Positions 25,194 through 33,518 are shown, counted from the stretch's first letter. The stretch is 44,523 nucleotides of DNA from Collinsella tanakaei (GCF_016902615.1 NZ_JACJMB010000019.1:1-44523), one strand, 5' to 3'. Program-made: numbers and translations. Notes: generated by a model not told the origin, from the letters alone.

Positions 25194-27044
25194 CTACGCC
25201 TCGCTCCCCTCGCCACTCGAGATCTTCCACGTGACCGCCTGCTCGTAGTCGGCCCACATGCGCGCATAGAGGCCGCCTGCCGCCACGAGCGCGTCGTGCG
25301 TGCCCTGCTCCACCGCGCGGCCGCGATCGAGCACGACGATCTTGTCGGCACCCCTCACGGTCGAGAGCCGATGGGCGACCATGAGCACGGTACGGGGCGC
25401 ACCGTCGCGCCCGCGCGCGAGGCGCTTGAAGGCGGCCTGGATCTTGACCTCGTTCTCGGGGTCGGCAAACGCCGTCGCCTCGTCGAGCACCACGATGGGC
25501 GCATCCTTCAAGATGGCGCGGGCAAGCATGAGGCGCTGGACCTCGCCGCCGGAGAGATGGACGCCCTCCGCTCCGTACACGGTGTCCACGCCGTCCGGCA
25601 GCTTGGCGAGGATGTCGTCGCATTGGGCGGCCGACAGCGCCGCCATCACCTCCTCGCGCGACGCGCCCGGACGCGCCGCCCGCACGTTATCCAGGATGGA
25701 CTGGGAGAAGAGCCGGTTGGCCTGGAACACGAAGGCAACGCGCTCCATGAGCTCCGAGGGGTCCATGGCGCGCACGTCCACCCCGCCCACGAGCACCCGA
25801 CCGGCATCCGCATCCCAAAAGCGCGGCACAAGGGAGGCGGCCGTGGTCTTGCCGCCGCCCGAGGGACCAACGAGCGCCACCGTCGAGCCGGCGGGCACCG
25901 TAAAGCTCACGTGGTCGAGCGCCGGTGCATCGGCCCCCTCGTAGGCGAAGCTCACGTCCTCGAACACCACGGCGTTATCGTGCGGGATGCGCGGCGTGGC
26001 GGGAGCGTCGATCACGGGCGCCGCAAGGACCTCCTCCACGCGCGACACCGCATCGGCAGCCGACTGGAACGCCTCGGACATGAACATCACGCGCGTCATG
26101 GCGGTGGGGATGACGGCGGAGAAGATGGCGTAGAAAGCGAAGTTCGTCGCAAAGTGCGCGATATCCGTCTCGCCGGGCGCCACCAACACCGCAACCGGCA
26201 CGAGAAAGACCGCCGCCGCGCTGATGGCCGTCAGCGAAAGCGACTGCGGCGTCTGGCACCACGTCACGGCGTAGTCCTGCGCGAGACGCGTAAACTCCTC
26301 GATGGCATCGTGAAACGCCCTGAAGGAATGGACCGTCTGCTGGAACACCTTCACCACCGGGATGCCGCGCACGTATTCGGTGCCCGTCTTGTTCATCTTC
26401 ACGAGCGACTCCATGTAGCGCATCATGAAGTCCATGCCGCGACCGCCCATCATGTAGAACATGCAGGCGAGACTTATCGCGACCGGGACGAGGCAGGCGA
26501 CGCCCAGGCGCCAATCGAACAGGAAGAAGAGCGCGAGCATGCCTGCGATCATGGCCACGCTGCCCGCGGTGTCCGGCAGCTTGTGGGCGAGCAGCCCCTC
26601 GGTCTCGGCCGCGCACCCGTCCACCACCCGGCGCAGCGCACCCGACGCATGCGTATCGAAATATCCGAGGCTCGTGTGCATGAGATGCTCGATCGTGCGC
26701 TTGCGCATATTGGACGCGCAGCGGAAGGCCGCGAGGTGCGTGCACATGAGTCCCGCGAAATACAGGGCGATGGATCCCACGGCGAAGGCGAGCGCCCACC
26801 AGCCGTATACAGCGCTGTTTGCCGCGGCGGCCCAGTTCGGCGCGACGGCGATGAGGTCGCGCGCGGCGAACCAGATGCACACGTACGGGCCGAAGCCCAA
26901 AAGCATCGAGATCGCCGAGAGCACGCAGCCCAGGTACGTGAGGGCGCGCCGCGATCCGGCGAAGGCGAGCAGCCGACCTACCGCGCCGCTCTGCCGGGAG
27001 CGCGCATCGGCAGGCGTCGTGCCCGCCCGTTGCGTCTCAGACAT
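25194..27044 (-). CDS. ABC transporter, fused permease and ATPase (first subunit)
   Basis: A 616-residue half-transporter, first gene of the pair. The membrane domain covers about residues 25-330; the ATPase has GPSGGGKTT, LSGGEVQRL, IVVLDEATAFADPENE and VAHRLST. The DEATAFADPEN form of Walker B is typical of the YbtP/YbtQ and IrtA/IrtB group of siderophore-type transporters, which use an exporter fold for import. GAGGAGG lies 5 bases before ATG 27044. The gene is divergent from an AraC regulator. An iron or metallophore role is an inference; no biosynthetic genes are nearby. Confidence 0.92.
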   Translation of the reverse strand: MSETQRAGTTPADARSRQSGAVGRLLAFAGSRRALTYLGCVLSAISMLLGFGPYVCIWFAARDLIAVAPNWAAAANSAVYGWWALAFAVGSIALYFAGLMCTHLAAFRCASNMRKRTIEHLMHTSLGYFDTHASGALRRVVDGCAAETEGLLAHKLPDTAGSVAMIAGMLALFFLFDWRLGVACLVPVAISLACMFYMMGGRGMDFMMRYMESLVKMNKTGTEYVRGIPVVKVFQQTVHSFRAFHDAIEEFTRLAQDYAVTWCQTPQSLSLTAISAAAVFLVPVAVLVAPGETDIAHFATNFAFYAIFSAVIPTAMTRVMFMSEAFQSAADAVSRVEEVLAAPVIDAPATPRIPHDNAVVFEDVSFAYEGADAPALDHVSFTVPAGSTVALVGPSGGGKTTAASLVPRFWDADAGRVLVGGVDVRAMDPSELMERVAFVFQANRLFSQSILDNVRAARPGASREEVMAALSAAQCDDILAKLPDGVDTVYGAEGVHLSGGEVQRLMLARAILKDAPIVVLDEATAFADPENEVKIQAAFKRLARGRDGAPRTVLMVAHRLSTVRGADKIVVLDRGRAVEQGTHDALVAAGGLYARMWADYEQAVTWKISSGEGSEA

Positions 27045-27070
27045 GTTGTCCTCCTCAAGAAGTCGGATTC

Positions 27071-27099
27071 TTGCTTGACGTTCCGCCGCACGGTATCAT
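27071..27099 (+). promoter_or_regulatory. candidate promoter of AraC gene
   Basis: TTGCTT (27071-27076) and TATCAT (27094-27099) are 17 bases apart in the divergent gap. The -10 is good, the -35 is weak. Confidence 0.4.
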
Positions 27100-27172
27100 G
27101 CGAACACAGAAATGTTTGCTTAATGCAACTTATGCGCGACGAAACGGCAAGAACGAAGGACGGTTCTTCAAC

Positions 27173-28189
27173 ATGAAGGGTGCATCCGACATCGCCGGCG
27201 AGCTCCTTGCGCTCTGCCTCCCCCAGGCAGTACAGCTCGGCATCCGGCTTGAGCGGCACGGCGCGTTCTGGACAGGCGAAACGACAGGATCGGCCGCCGA
27301 CGGCACGATGTGGTTCGCCTCGCCGACGGCGGGCTGCCTCGTGCTCTACCACGATGTGATCCCGCGCGCCGACATGCACCTTCAGGAGGAATCCACCGGA
27401 CCGTATGCCTGCGCGTGCATGCTGGAAGATGCCTCCTCTGCCTGCTCGCGCGCCTGCGGGCTGGCGCTCAGGCCCGTCGGCGCGCGGGGCGGGGCCGCTC
27501 CATCGGAGCTCGCGACGTTTGTCGAGCGCCGGCCGCACACGCTCACCAGTCCCCTGCACGCCGGTGAGCGCTACCGCTCGAGCTCCATCATCCTGCTCCC
27601 CGACTTCTTCGATGCGCTCGAACGGCGCTATCCCGGGGAGTTCCGGGGCACCTTCGCCCTGTTCGACACCTGTCTCGGCGTGAATGAGAGCATAGAGATC
27701 AGACATGCCCTCGGCAAGATCTCCCGTCGGCCGCCCACGGAACCGGGCGGCACCCTCGCGCTGCGCGCCGCCGTGGAAGGGCTCGTGGCGTCGCTTGCGA
27801 CGCGTCATGACACCTTGGCGCATGACGGGGATGCCGCTGAGCTGGTAGACCAGGCGAGGCGCCATATCGCGCGAGCCTTCGACGACAGGGCGGCTCCGCC
27901 TTCGGTCGATGGGCTCGCGAAGGCGCTTTTCGTCAGCCGATCTCGGCTCTGCGCCGCATTCCAGCGCGAAACCGGACGGGGCCCCGGTTCATTCATACGC
28001 GAGGCGCGTATCGAGCGCGCCCGCACTCTGCTGGGCACCACCGGCCTCGCCATAGCGGACATCGCCAAGATGCTCGGCTATCCCGGGCTGTCGGCATTCG
28101 ACCACGCCTTCACCAGGGCAACCGGCCTCTCCCCGAGCGCCTGGCGCAACCAAAGGGAATGCGTCTCGCCGCAGCCGAGAATCCTGTGA
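27173..28189 (+). CDS. AraC-family transcriptional regulator
   Basis: A 338-residue regulator. The C-terminal 100 residues carry the two AraC helix-turn-helices: SVDGLAKALFVSRSRLCAAF and AIADIAKMLGYPGLSAFDHAF, ending in ATGLSPSAWR. The N-terminal domain has no recognised ligand motif but contains several Cys (CACMLEDASSACSRAC), which might bind metal. ATG 27173 is chosen by frame and length; AAGGA lies 13 bases upstream, which is far, so the start could be different. It is divergent from the paired ABC transporter genes and is their likely activator, as YbtA is for ybtPQ. Confidence 0.9.
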   Translation: MKGASDIAGELLALCLPQAVQLGIRLERHGAFWTGETTGSAADGTMWFASPTAGCLVLYHDVIPRADMHLQEESTGPYACACMLEDASSACSRACGLALRPVGARGGAAPSELATFVERRPHTLTSPLHAGERYRSSSIILLPDFFDALERRYPGEFRGTFALFDTCLGVNESIEIRHALGKISRRPPTEPGGTLALRAAVEGLVASLATRHDTLAHDGDAAELVDQARRHIARAFDDRAAPPSVDGLAKALFVSRSRLCAAFQRETGRGPGSFIREARIERARTLLGTTGLAIADIAKMLGYPGLSAFDHAFTRATGLSPSAWRNQRECVSPQPRIL

Positions 28190-28486
28190 GCACATCAAAA
28201 CGGAACGAACCCGACCCCATCTGAACCGCATCCACCTCTCATCAGGCCGTGCCCCTAAGCGAAGGCAGGCGGCTGCGGCGCGGTCCTCGACGGGCAGTGT
28301 ATATAAGGGCTGAGACGCATAGCGCACGGCGCGCATCCCTGGCGAGAGGCCCATCCATGGATGCCCCACCGATGTAGGAATCCGCTACGCGCTTCCCCTT
28401 TTCACGCCGGTATGCACTCGTGGCTGAAAAAGCATAGGGAATTTGAGACGAGCGCCCGCCGTTTGCCATGATGCTCGGCATGCCAC

Positions 28487-28665
28487 GTCGCAACAGGCCT
28501 GCGTCGCGCAGGGAAATCGACGCTCCTGTACGGCGTTGTTCGCGGCCTTGTGAAGAGCGGCGTTGCGTGGGAGCGCATCATCTACATCAACTTCGAAGAC
28601 AAGCGCCTGCAGACTTCACGCAAACCGACTTCCAAAACATCCTGCTCAGCCAAACCGGCTCACGG
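28487..28665 (+). pseudogene. remnant: frameshifted AAA ATPase (AAA_14/DUF4143 type)
   Basis: One frame encodes VATGLRRAGKST, a Walker A of the AAA_14 family, followed by GVAWERIIYINFEDKRL ending near 28606. The typical continuation ADFTQTDFQNILLS is found directly afterwards but in the next frame (from about 28610 to 28651). The two together give the expected order of this family, so a frameshift has occurred near 28607-28610. The remaining 300 residues, including Walker B, are missing, and an in-frame stop precedes the fragment. It is a decayed piece only. Confidence 0.75.
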
Positions 28666-28913
28666 AGCAAGGCACCAGTTGCAATCGAAATCTCACTATG
28701 TAGCCATGATCGATACGAGTGTCATGAACCATTGAGCATCCCTTCTATCCGATTGCAAGCCGCAACAAACTACGCCCGGCGATACCGGGTCCACAGCCTG
28801 CGCTGTTGTCATGCGTTTTGGCTAGCGGGAAGTCGTCATACGCGTCTCCTCATTCATGCCTCTCGCTTCAGGTTCTATCCTTACAAAGCCCCGTTTTATC
28901 GACGAGGTGCCGC

Positions 28914-30164
28914 TCAGCGCGTTCGCCCTTTCCGAGCAACAGCTTTCAACTTGCGAATACCCGCTTCGAAGCAGTCAGCCATGATTTCCTGTGAAGCCTC
29001 GGATATACCATCCGCACGCGCAAGCCTCCGCCACCCGCCCAACACACGTGCCATACCGGCAGCGACGTCACAAGCCTCCGCACTGTTCACTCTGAAGAAA
29101 TCACAGACCGCAAAAGCGACTTCCGGCTCCGTCTCTCGGTTGTCAAAATCGAGTCCCGTCGCCAAGTACTTCCGTTCCGACCCGGGTGTCGGGTTTACGT
29201 CGAACGCAGGAGACAGCATCCAGCCAGTTTTCTCCCGCAGAAATCCGTAATTTCTCAGATGGTTGTCCGTATTGCCCACCGCACACGAAAAGAGTGCGCG
29301 CATCCAGAGTTCACGAAGGTCCAAAGCGGGCCGAGATCCTTCTTCCTCTATGAATTCGGCCAGCTCAAGATAGGAATACCTGCCGCCATCTTCACCTTGA
29401 ATAGCGCTCAGACCACTGATATAAGGCAATCGCGCATCGCCGGCGCGATCAAATCGTCGCACAAGCAGAACGGAACGGCCGCCGACACGCAGCAGACGAG
29501 AAGTAGGAACCGTTATTCCCGCTTGATCCATGAGCCGCAAGCAAACATGCTCCCACGCGCACACATCGTCGAGCGGCCCCTCATCGGCTTTGGGAAACTT
29601 CGCAATACACAGGAACCCCTGTTCATCGCGAACAGACGCCTTTGGCCGCGCGCCGCCCAAACTGGACCCAGCAGCAAGAAGGTCCCTTACGTCGGCATCG
29701 ATGTCTTGAACAGCGCGATCAGACGCCTCAAGCAACGCCGGAACGCTCGTCTCGCGAGGGACCCCGTTGCGAACCGATGAGACTACCTCGCCATCTGTAT
29801 TCCAGACTCGAATGGCACCTTGTCGCGCCTCGTCGTTCACGCCCGCAAGCATATCAACCTCAAAGAGCGTGCGTGGGGTTCTATGCTCAACGCGCGCCTG
29901 GGCCCGCTCTGCACGGAGCATAAGGTTGCGCCCCCAACGATCCGGCATGCAATCCTCAAATGCCCGCAGACCTCGAAGCCCCGTAGAATGGAACGAACCG
30001 GGCCCGAGAGGCATATCAGGGGCAAGCGAGAAAGAGCGCGGATCATCAAGGTACGAAGGGACATATGAGAATGTCGTAGTCTCATCACCATGGCGCACGC
30101 TTTGGTACAGCTTGCCTGCAAGGACATCCTTGCCCGAAATCTGAACAGTTATATCGAGTTCCAC
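28914..30164 (-). CDS. hipA: HipA-family serine/threonine kinase toxin
   Basis: A 416-residue HipA-like kinase; E. coli HipA halts translation by phosphorylating glutamyl-tRNA synthetase. The Ser-rich loop SSLGGARPK is at about 167-175, the nucleotide Lys in IAKFPK near 189, VRRFDR near 235, the catalytic Asp in GNTDNHLRN near 300 and the metal Asp in AFDVNP near 322; all key residues are present. I chose GTG 30164 because AGGGGA lies 7 bases upstream and it begins 4 bases after the hipB stop; an ATG at 30206 would overlap hipB. It is translated after hipB as a toxin-antitoxin pair. The C-terminus ends in a basic tail. Confidence 0.9.
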   Translation of the reverse strand: MELDITVQISGKDVLAGKLYQSVRHGDETTTFSYVPSYLDDPRSFSLAPDMPLGPGSFHSTGLRGLRAFEDCMPDRWGRNLMLRAERAQARVEHRTPRTLFEVDMLAGVNDEARQGAIRVWNTDGEVVSSVRNGVPRETSVPALLEASDRAVQDIDADVRDLLAAGSSLGGARPKASVRDEQGFLCIAKFPKADEGPLDDVCAWEHVCLRLMDQAGITVPTSRLLRVGGRSVLLVRRFDRAGDARLPYISGLSAIQGEDGGRYSYLELAEFIEEEGSRPALDLRELWMRALFSCAVGNTDNHLRNYGFLREKTGWMLSPAFDVNPTPGSERKYLATGLDFDNRETEPEVAFAVCDFFRVNSAEACDVAAGMARVLGGWRRLARADGISEASQEIMADCFEAGIRKLKAVARKGRTR

Positions 30165-30168
30165 ATCC

Positions 30169-30465
30169 TCATCCCCTGACGCGCTTGGGCACGTCCTGTT
30201 CGGCACGCGCCCTTCCGATGGGCGTACGGAGCGGGTCCGTCGCGCCTACGACGTTCTCGAGCATCCCCAAGATGCGCGCGACGCGCAGGAAGTTCTCGAA
30301 CGTACCCGCCCCCTCGTTCAGAAGTTTTCGCACCGTCGGGACTGAGAGATTCGCGCGCTCCGCCAGAAGCTCAACCGTGATGCGCTGTTGACGGCGTGCC
30401 AGATCAATATTGGCCGCAACGTTTCGCATAGCCCGCGCGACCGGTATGGGAGTTCGACCCGCCAT
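30169..30465 (-). CDS. hipB: HipB-like antitoxin, XRE-type DNA-binding protein
   Basis: A 98-residue helix-turn-helix protein. The HTH is ITVELLAERANLSVPTVRKLL, near residues 28-50, and a second helical part follows (NFLRVARILGML). It ends in a flexible Arg-rich tail. GGAG lies just before ATG 30465. Immediate position ahead of hipA identifies it as the antitoxin and autorepressor. The upstream region has a TACAAT -10 on the minus strand. Confidence 0.88.
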   Translation of the reverse strand: MAGRTPIPVARAMRNVAANIDLARRQQRITVELLAERANLSVPTVRKLLNEGAGTFENFLRVARILGMLENVVGATDPLRTPIGRARAEQDVPKRVRG

Positions 30466-30495
30466 GGCACTCCTAACAGAAACAAATACTTCTTT

Positions 30496-30534
30496 TGTAG
30501 TTTATTGTAGCAATATTTATTTCTCTTAAAGAGT
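30496..30534 (-). promoter_or_regulatory. hipBA promoter/operator region
   Basis: AT-rich sequence before hipB. On the plus strand TTGTAG occurs at 30496-30501 and 30506-30511, exactly one helical turn apart; the second overlaps a minus-strand TACAAT -10 (30505-30510). CTCTT-A-AAGAG (30524-30534) is a perfect palindrome close to the expected -35. Either could be the HipB operator; a good -35 is not seen. Confidence 0.45.
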
Positions 30535-30586
30535 TTTCTTCCCGTATCCGCGGAGCATACCGCCAGGACGGGAGCGTGAGTGCCAG

Positions 30587-30904
30587 ATGAGACGGATGAT
30601 GGGAATCGCGCGCTGCGGCCTCGCGTGCTGCCTCTGCTCAGAAAACGACTGTGCGATAGCTGTGACTCCGGTTTATGCCCAGATGCTTTGACCTGCGAAG
30701 TCAGACCATGTTCCGCTGCAAAGGGGCTCACCCACTGCCACGAGTGCCCCACCCCTTGCCAAAAGGGCATTCTTTCCAAGATCAAACCCCGCGGGTTCAC
30801 CGAGTTCGCCCGAAGGTACGGTCAAGAGCACCTGCTGGATTGCCTTGAACGCAACGAGGCTGCCGGCGTCGCCCTACCGATGGCATCCCCATCGCATCAG
30901 ATAG
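30587..30904 (+). pseudogene. frameshifted DUF3795 (Cys-rich) gene
   Basis: The first frame from ATG 30587 reads MRRMMGIARCGLACCLCSEND and then meets TGA. Near 30650 the sequence continues the family in another frame: CDSCDSGLCPDALTC, EVRPCSAAKGLTHCHECP and GFTEFARRYGQEHLLDCLE, up to NEAAGVA near 30873. A third frame then gives YRWHPHRIR and stop 30902. Together these match DUF3795 proteins, which have several metal-binding Cys pairs. At least one, probably two, frameshifts make it a pseudogene. Confidence 0.78.
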
Positions 30905-31083
30905 CTGTTCTGCAGGCGTCGGCCCCGATACGCACGTGCGCGCCAGATTGTGCCCAACACGGCCGGCGTACCTGCCCAACGGCACCCGAGTTCAACCCAA
31001 CGCGAAGCCGCGCATTCGAACATGAAGCTGCACCGGATAGGCGAGACGCGGGGCGAGGGCGCGCACAGCCGAGACTCCTCGCC

Positions 31084-32040
31084 TCACCTCCGCGCCCGGG
31101 TGCGCGCAATCGCGGCGCCCGCAACGGCGATCGCCGCGGCGAAGAGCAGCACGAGCCCCGTTTGCGCCATGACCGACCCCACGAGCTCGCCGGTCGTGCC
31201 GGATGCCGAGAAGACGTCGCCGAACGCATGGACCACCCACCAGATGGGCGTGAGCCGCGCCACGGCCGTGATCGCCGCGCCCATGGTCGCCTGCGAGACC
31301 CAGGTACCGCCCAGAAACGTGAGCACCATCGAGCACATGTTACCGGCAGCATGTGCGAGGTCGCCGGTCGCGCCCAAGCTCCAGAGCAGATATCCGTACG
31401 CCGCCCCCACAAAGCCGAGCGCAAGCAGCGGCACCTGCGCGAGCGCCACGAGCGCCACGTCGACCCCAGCCAGCGCCGGCGCGCACCAGATAGCACCCAG
31501 CGCGGCCATCGCCGCCCACACCGCAACCCCCACGCCAGCGCAGGCAAGCGCCAGCTGCGCCTCGCGCGCCGCGTCCGACACGCCCGCCGCGCTGAGCCGC
31601 GCGTGCACGGGCCGGTCCCGGGCCAACGAGCGCAGCCCCCGATGCGATGAGAATCGCCGTCCCGCCGAACAGCGCATAGGTGGAGAACTGCATGAAGATG
31701 AGGTACGCAAGCGGAAGGCCCGTGGCCTGCTGGGGCGTGAGCGCAACCTCCGCCCGCGCAGCCTGCGCATCCTCGGCCCACGCCACGGCCTGCTCGGCCG
31801 TCGTATCCCCCACCTGAAGCGGCGCATAGAGCTGCTGGGCGAACACGCGGACCCGCTCATCCATGAGCGACCCCTGAGCGTTCTGGAAGCTCACGGAACA
31901 CTCGAGTGCAGGCGGCTCGACGTCCGAGCGCGCAGCGTCAGCAAGCTCCTCCCCATACCCTTCCGGAATCACGAGCACGTAGGTGGCTAGATCCTTGGCG
32001 GCCGCATCTTGCAGCGCATACGTCGTGTCGGCGCGTTTCA
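31084..32040 (-). pseudogene. truncated, frameshifted ABC-2 type permease
   Basis: The minus strand encodes the outer domain and first membrane segments of an ABC-2 permease from about 32040 (DAAAKDLATYVLVIPEGYGEEL, then FMQFSTYALFGGTAILIAS). The rest is in a second frame (LRSLARDRPVHARLSAAGVS, four or five further membrane helices) to the stop at 31084. The frames join at a G5 run (C5 on the plus strand, 31636-31640): one G fewer restores IASGLRSLARD. The N-terminal membrane helix expected before the outer domain is also missing, since the DUF5714 stop codon lies there. No ATPase partner gene is nearby. Confidence 0.8.
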
Positions 32041-32601
32041 GCCGAAATATGGACAGGCGCCGCCCAGGCACACGGAGTTCTGATCGGACACGCGACAGAC
32101 GATGTCCTCTTCCGCCAGGCTCTCAAGCCTCACCCCGAGCGCCCGCGAGAACCAGCCCGTCGCCTCGCCCACGGCGATGCGCGTGTCGCGCTTGCAGCAG
32201 CGCGGTGCGCCCGCACGGGCGATCGCGTGCAGAAGCTCGGCGACCATCATCTGCGCGTCGCTCCAGCCGTCCTGCTTGAGCGGCGCGTTATCCAGCTCGA
32301 TCGCCAACGCCATCCCGCACGACAGAGCGGCCCCGCACGCACCCCACCGGGCGCACGTCCCACCGGGAACATTCGAGGAGCGCGCGATGAGCTCGTCGAG
32401 CTTTGCCGCAAGATCCCCATCGCCGCGGGCATTCGACACGCACGTCAGCAAAGCCGCGCCCGCAAGAACATGGTGAGCCGGACCGAACGCAGGGCACTCC
32501 GGCGCGCCCATCAGCTCCTCCACCAGCGCAGAGGGGCAGGTCGATGCGCTCTGCAGGCACAGCTCGCGCGCCCAGGCGTACTCGTTGCCGGCGTCCTTCA
32601 T
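32038..32601 (-). CDS. DUF5714 domain protein (Cys-rich)
   Basis: A 187-residue protein matching DUF5714, a family of unknown function found mainly in anaerobic bacteria and archaea. Family marks are AHHVLAGAALL, CARWGACGAALSCG, the APRCCKRDT block near residue 145 and a terminal SVCLGGACPYF. The many conserved Cys suggest metal or cofactor binding. GGAAGGAG lies before ATG 32601. It appears complete, with the permease remnant directly downstream, and it is divergent from the arsenate reductase fusion gene. Confidence 0.85.
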   Translation of the reverse strand: MKDAGNEYAWARELCLQSASTCPSALVEELMGAPECPAFGPAHHVLAGAALLTCVSNARGDGDLAAKLDELIARSSNVPGGTCARWGACGAALSCGMALAIELDNAPLKQDGWSDAQMMVAELLHAIARAGAPRCCKRDTRIAVGEATGWFSRALGVRLESLAEEDIVCRVSDQNSVCLGGACPYFG

Positions 32602-32647
32602 GACGGCTCCTTCCGCTCATATATCGAAATCCGCTTCCATACTACCG

Positions 32648-32665
32648 CATCGATACCCATCAATG
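32648..32665. promoter_or_regulatory. imperfect palindrome, possible ArsR operator
   Basis: CATCGATACCCATCAATG is symmetric at most positions of its arms (CAT-x-GAT ... ATC-x-ATG). It lies in the gap before the arsC-arsR fusion gene, and TAGACT (32668-32673) just beyond it could be a -10. ArsR operators often have ATCAA/TTGAT halves, so this is a plausible but unproven site. Confidence 0.35.
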
Positions 32666-32711
32666 TGTAGACTAGACGGTACGACAGCTAGCAACCCAAA
32701 AGGAGCCACCT

Positions 32712-33431
32712 GTGCCGCAGAGAGTCCGCGTCGCGTTCATATGCACCCACAACGCCTGCCGCAGCCAGATCGCAGAGGCGATCTGCCGCCTGCGCGCCGC
32801 CGATATCATCGAGCCGTATTCGGCCGGAACCGACCCTGCCCCCTCCCCCGACCAGCAGGTATTGCGCCTGCTCGCGAGCCATGGCGCCGACACGTCGCGC
32901 CTCTCCAGCAAGAAGCTCGACGCGATCCCGCAGCCGGACATCGTCGTGACGATGGGCTGCGGCGTCGCCTGCCCGACGCTTGCGTGCGCGCACCGTGAGG
33001 ACTGGGGCCTCGAGGACCCCACCGGCAAGGGCGATAGCGCCATCGAGGCCTGTATCGGCGTGATCGAGCAGAAGGTCGACGACCTCGCCTGCCGCATACG
33101 GACGGAACAGCTCGCGTACGGGGAGTCCTCCCCGCAGGATACGCCGAACATCCCCGACATCGCGGCGCTGCGCGCGCTCGCCGACGAGACGCGCCTCGCC
33201 ATCGTCGGCATCCTCGCACGCGAGGGCGAGCTGTGCGCCTGCAACCTGCTCGAGTATCTCTCCATCGGACAGAGCACGCTGTCGCACCATATGAAAGTGC
33301 TCGTCCAGGCACATCTGGTGGAACAGCGCAAAGAGGGCCGCTGGTCCCACTACCGCCTCGATGCCGCGCACTTCACCGGCCTCGGACACACGATCACAGC
33401 GCTGGGCTCATGCAGCGGTCAACGCGGGTAG
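32712..33431 (+). CDS. arsenate reductase (LMW-phosphatase type) fused to ArsR repressor
   Basis: A 239-residue two-domain protein. Residues 1 to about 135 are a low-molecular-weight phosphatase-type arsenate reductase: P-loop CTHNACR at 11-17, then MGCGVACP with Cys83 and Cys87, and DWGLEDPTGKGDS. Residues about 145-239 are an ArsR-family winged helix with ALADETRLAIVGIL, the metal motif ELCACNLLEYL (Cys175, Cys177) and STLSHHMKVLVQAHLV. The two domains are in one frame with no stop, so the sensor and enzyme are one polypeptide. GTG 32712 has AAAGGAG 6 bases upstream. No arsenite exporter adjoins it. A hairpin follows. Confidence 0.9.
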   Translation: MPQRVRVAFICTHNACRSQIAEAICRLRAADIIEPYSAGTDPAPSPDQQVLRLLASHGADTSRLSSKKLDAIPQPDIVVTMGCGVACPTLACAHREDWGLEDPTGKGDSAIEACIGVIEQKVDDLACRIRTEQLAYGESSPQDTPNIPDIAALRALADETRLAIVGILAREGELCACNLLEYLSIGQSTLSHHMKVLVQAHLVEQRKEGRWSHYRLDAAHFTGLGHTITALGSCSGQRG

Positions 33432-33479
33432 CGCCCGCATCTGGCAGCCAGCCCCGCTGCGTCACGCCGCACGCAGCGA

Positions 33480-33517
33480 GCGACGGGCCGCACGCCTTTC
33501 GGCATGCGGCCCGTCGC
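33480..33517. terminator. bidirectional hairpin between arsC-arsR and prfC
   Basis: GCGACGGGCCGCA (33480-33492) pairs perfectly with TGCGGCCCGTCGC (33505-33517), with an inner GCC/GGC and a TTTC loop. It ends one base before the prfC stop codon. T-runs are lacking, but the stem is strong enough to end both convergent transcripts. Confidence 0.7.
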
Positions 33518-33518
33518 C

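Noticed and set aside
24141-27176. A plus-strand open frame of about 1,000 codons opposite the two ABC transporter genes.
   Set aside because: Its composition is dominated by Arg, His, Ala and Glu and it exactly mirrors two well-supported minus-strand genes. High GC content keeps the antisense frame open.
28352-28363. CATCCATGGATG, a perfect 12-base palindrome between the AraC gene and the ATPase remnant.
   Set aside because: It has no promoter or gene start close by, so I could not connect it with a function; one 12-base palindrome can arise by chance.
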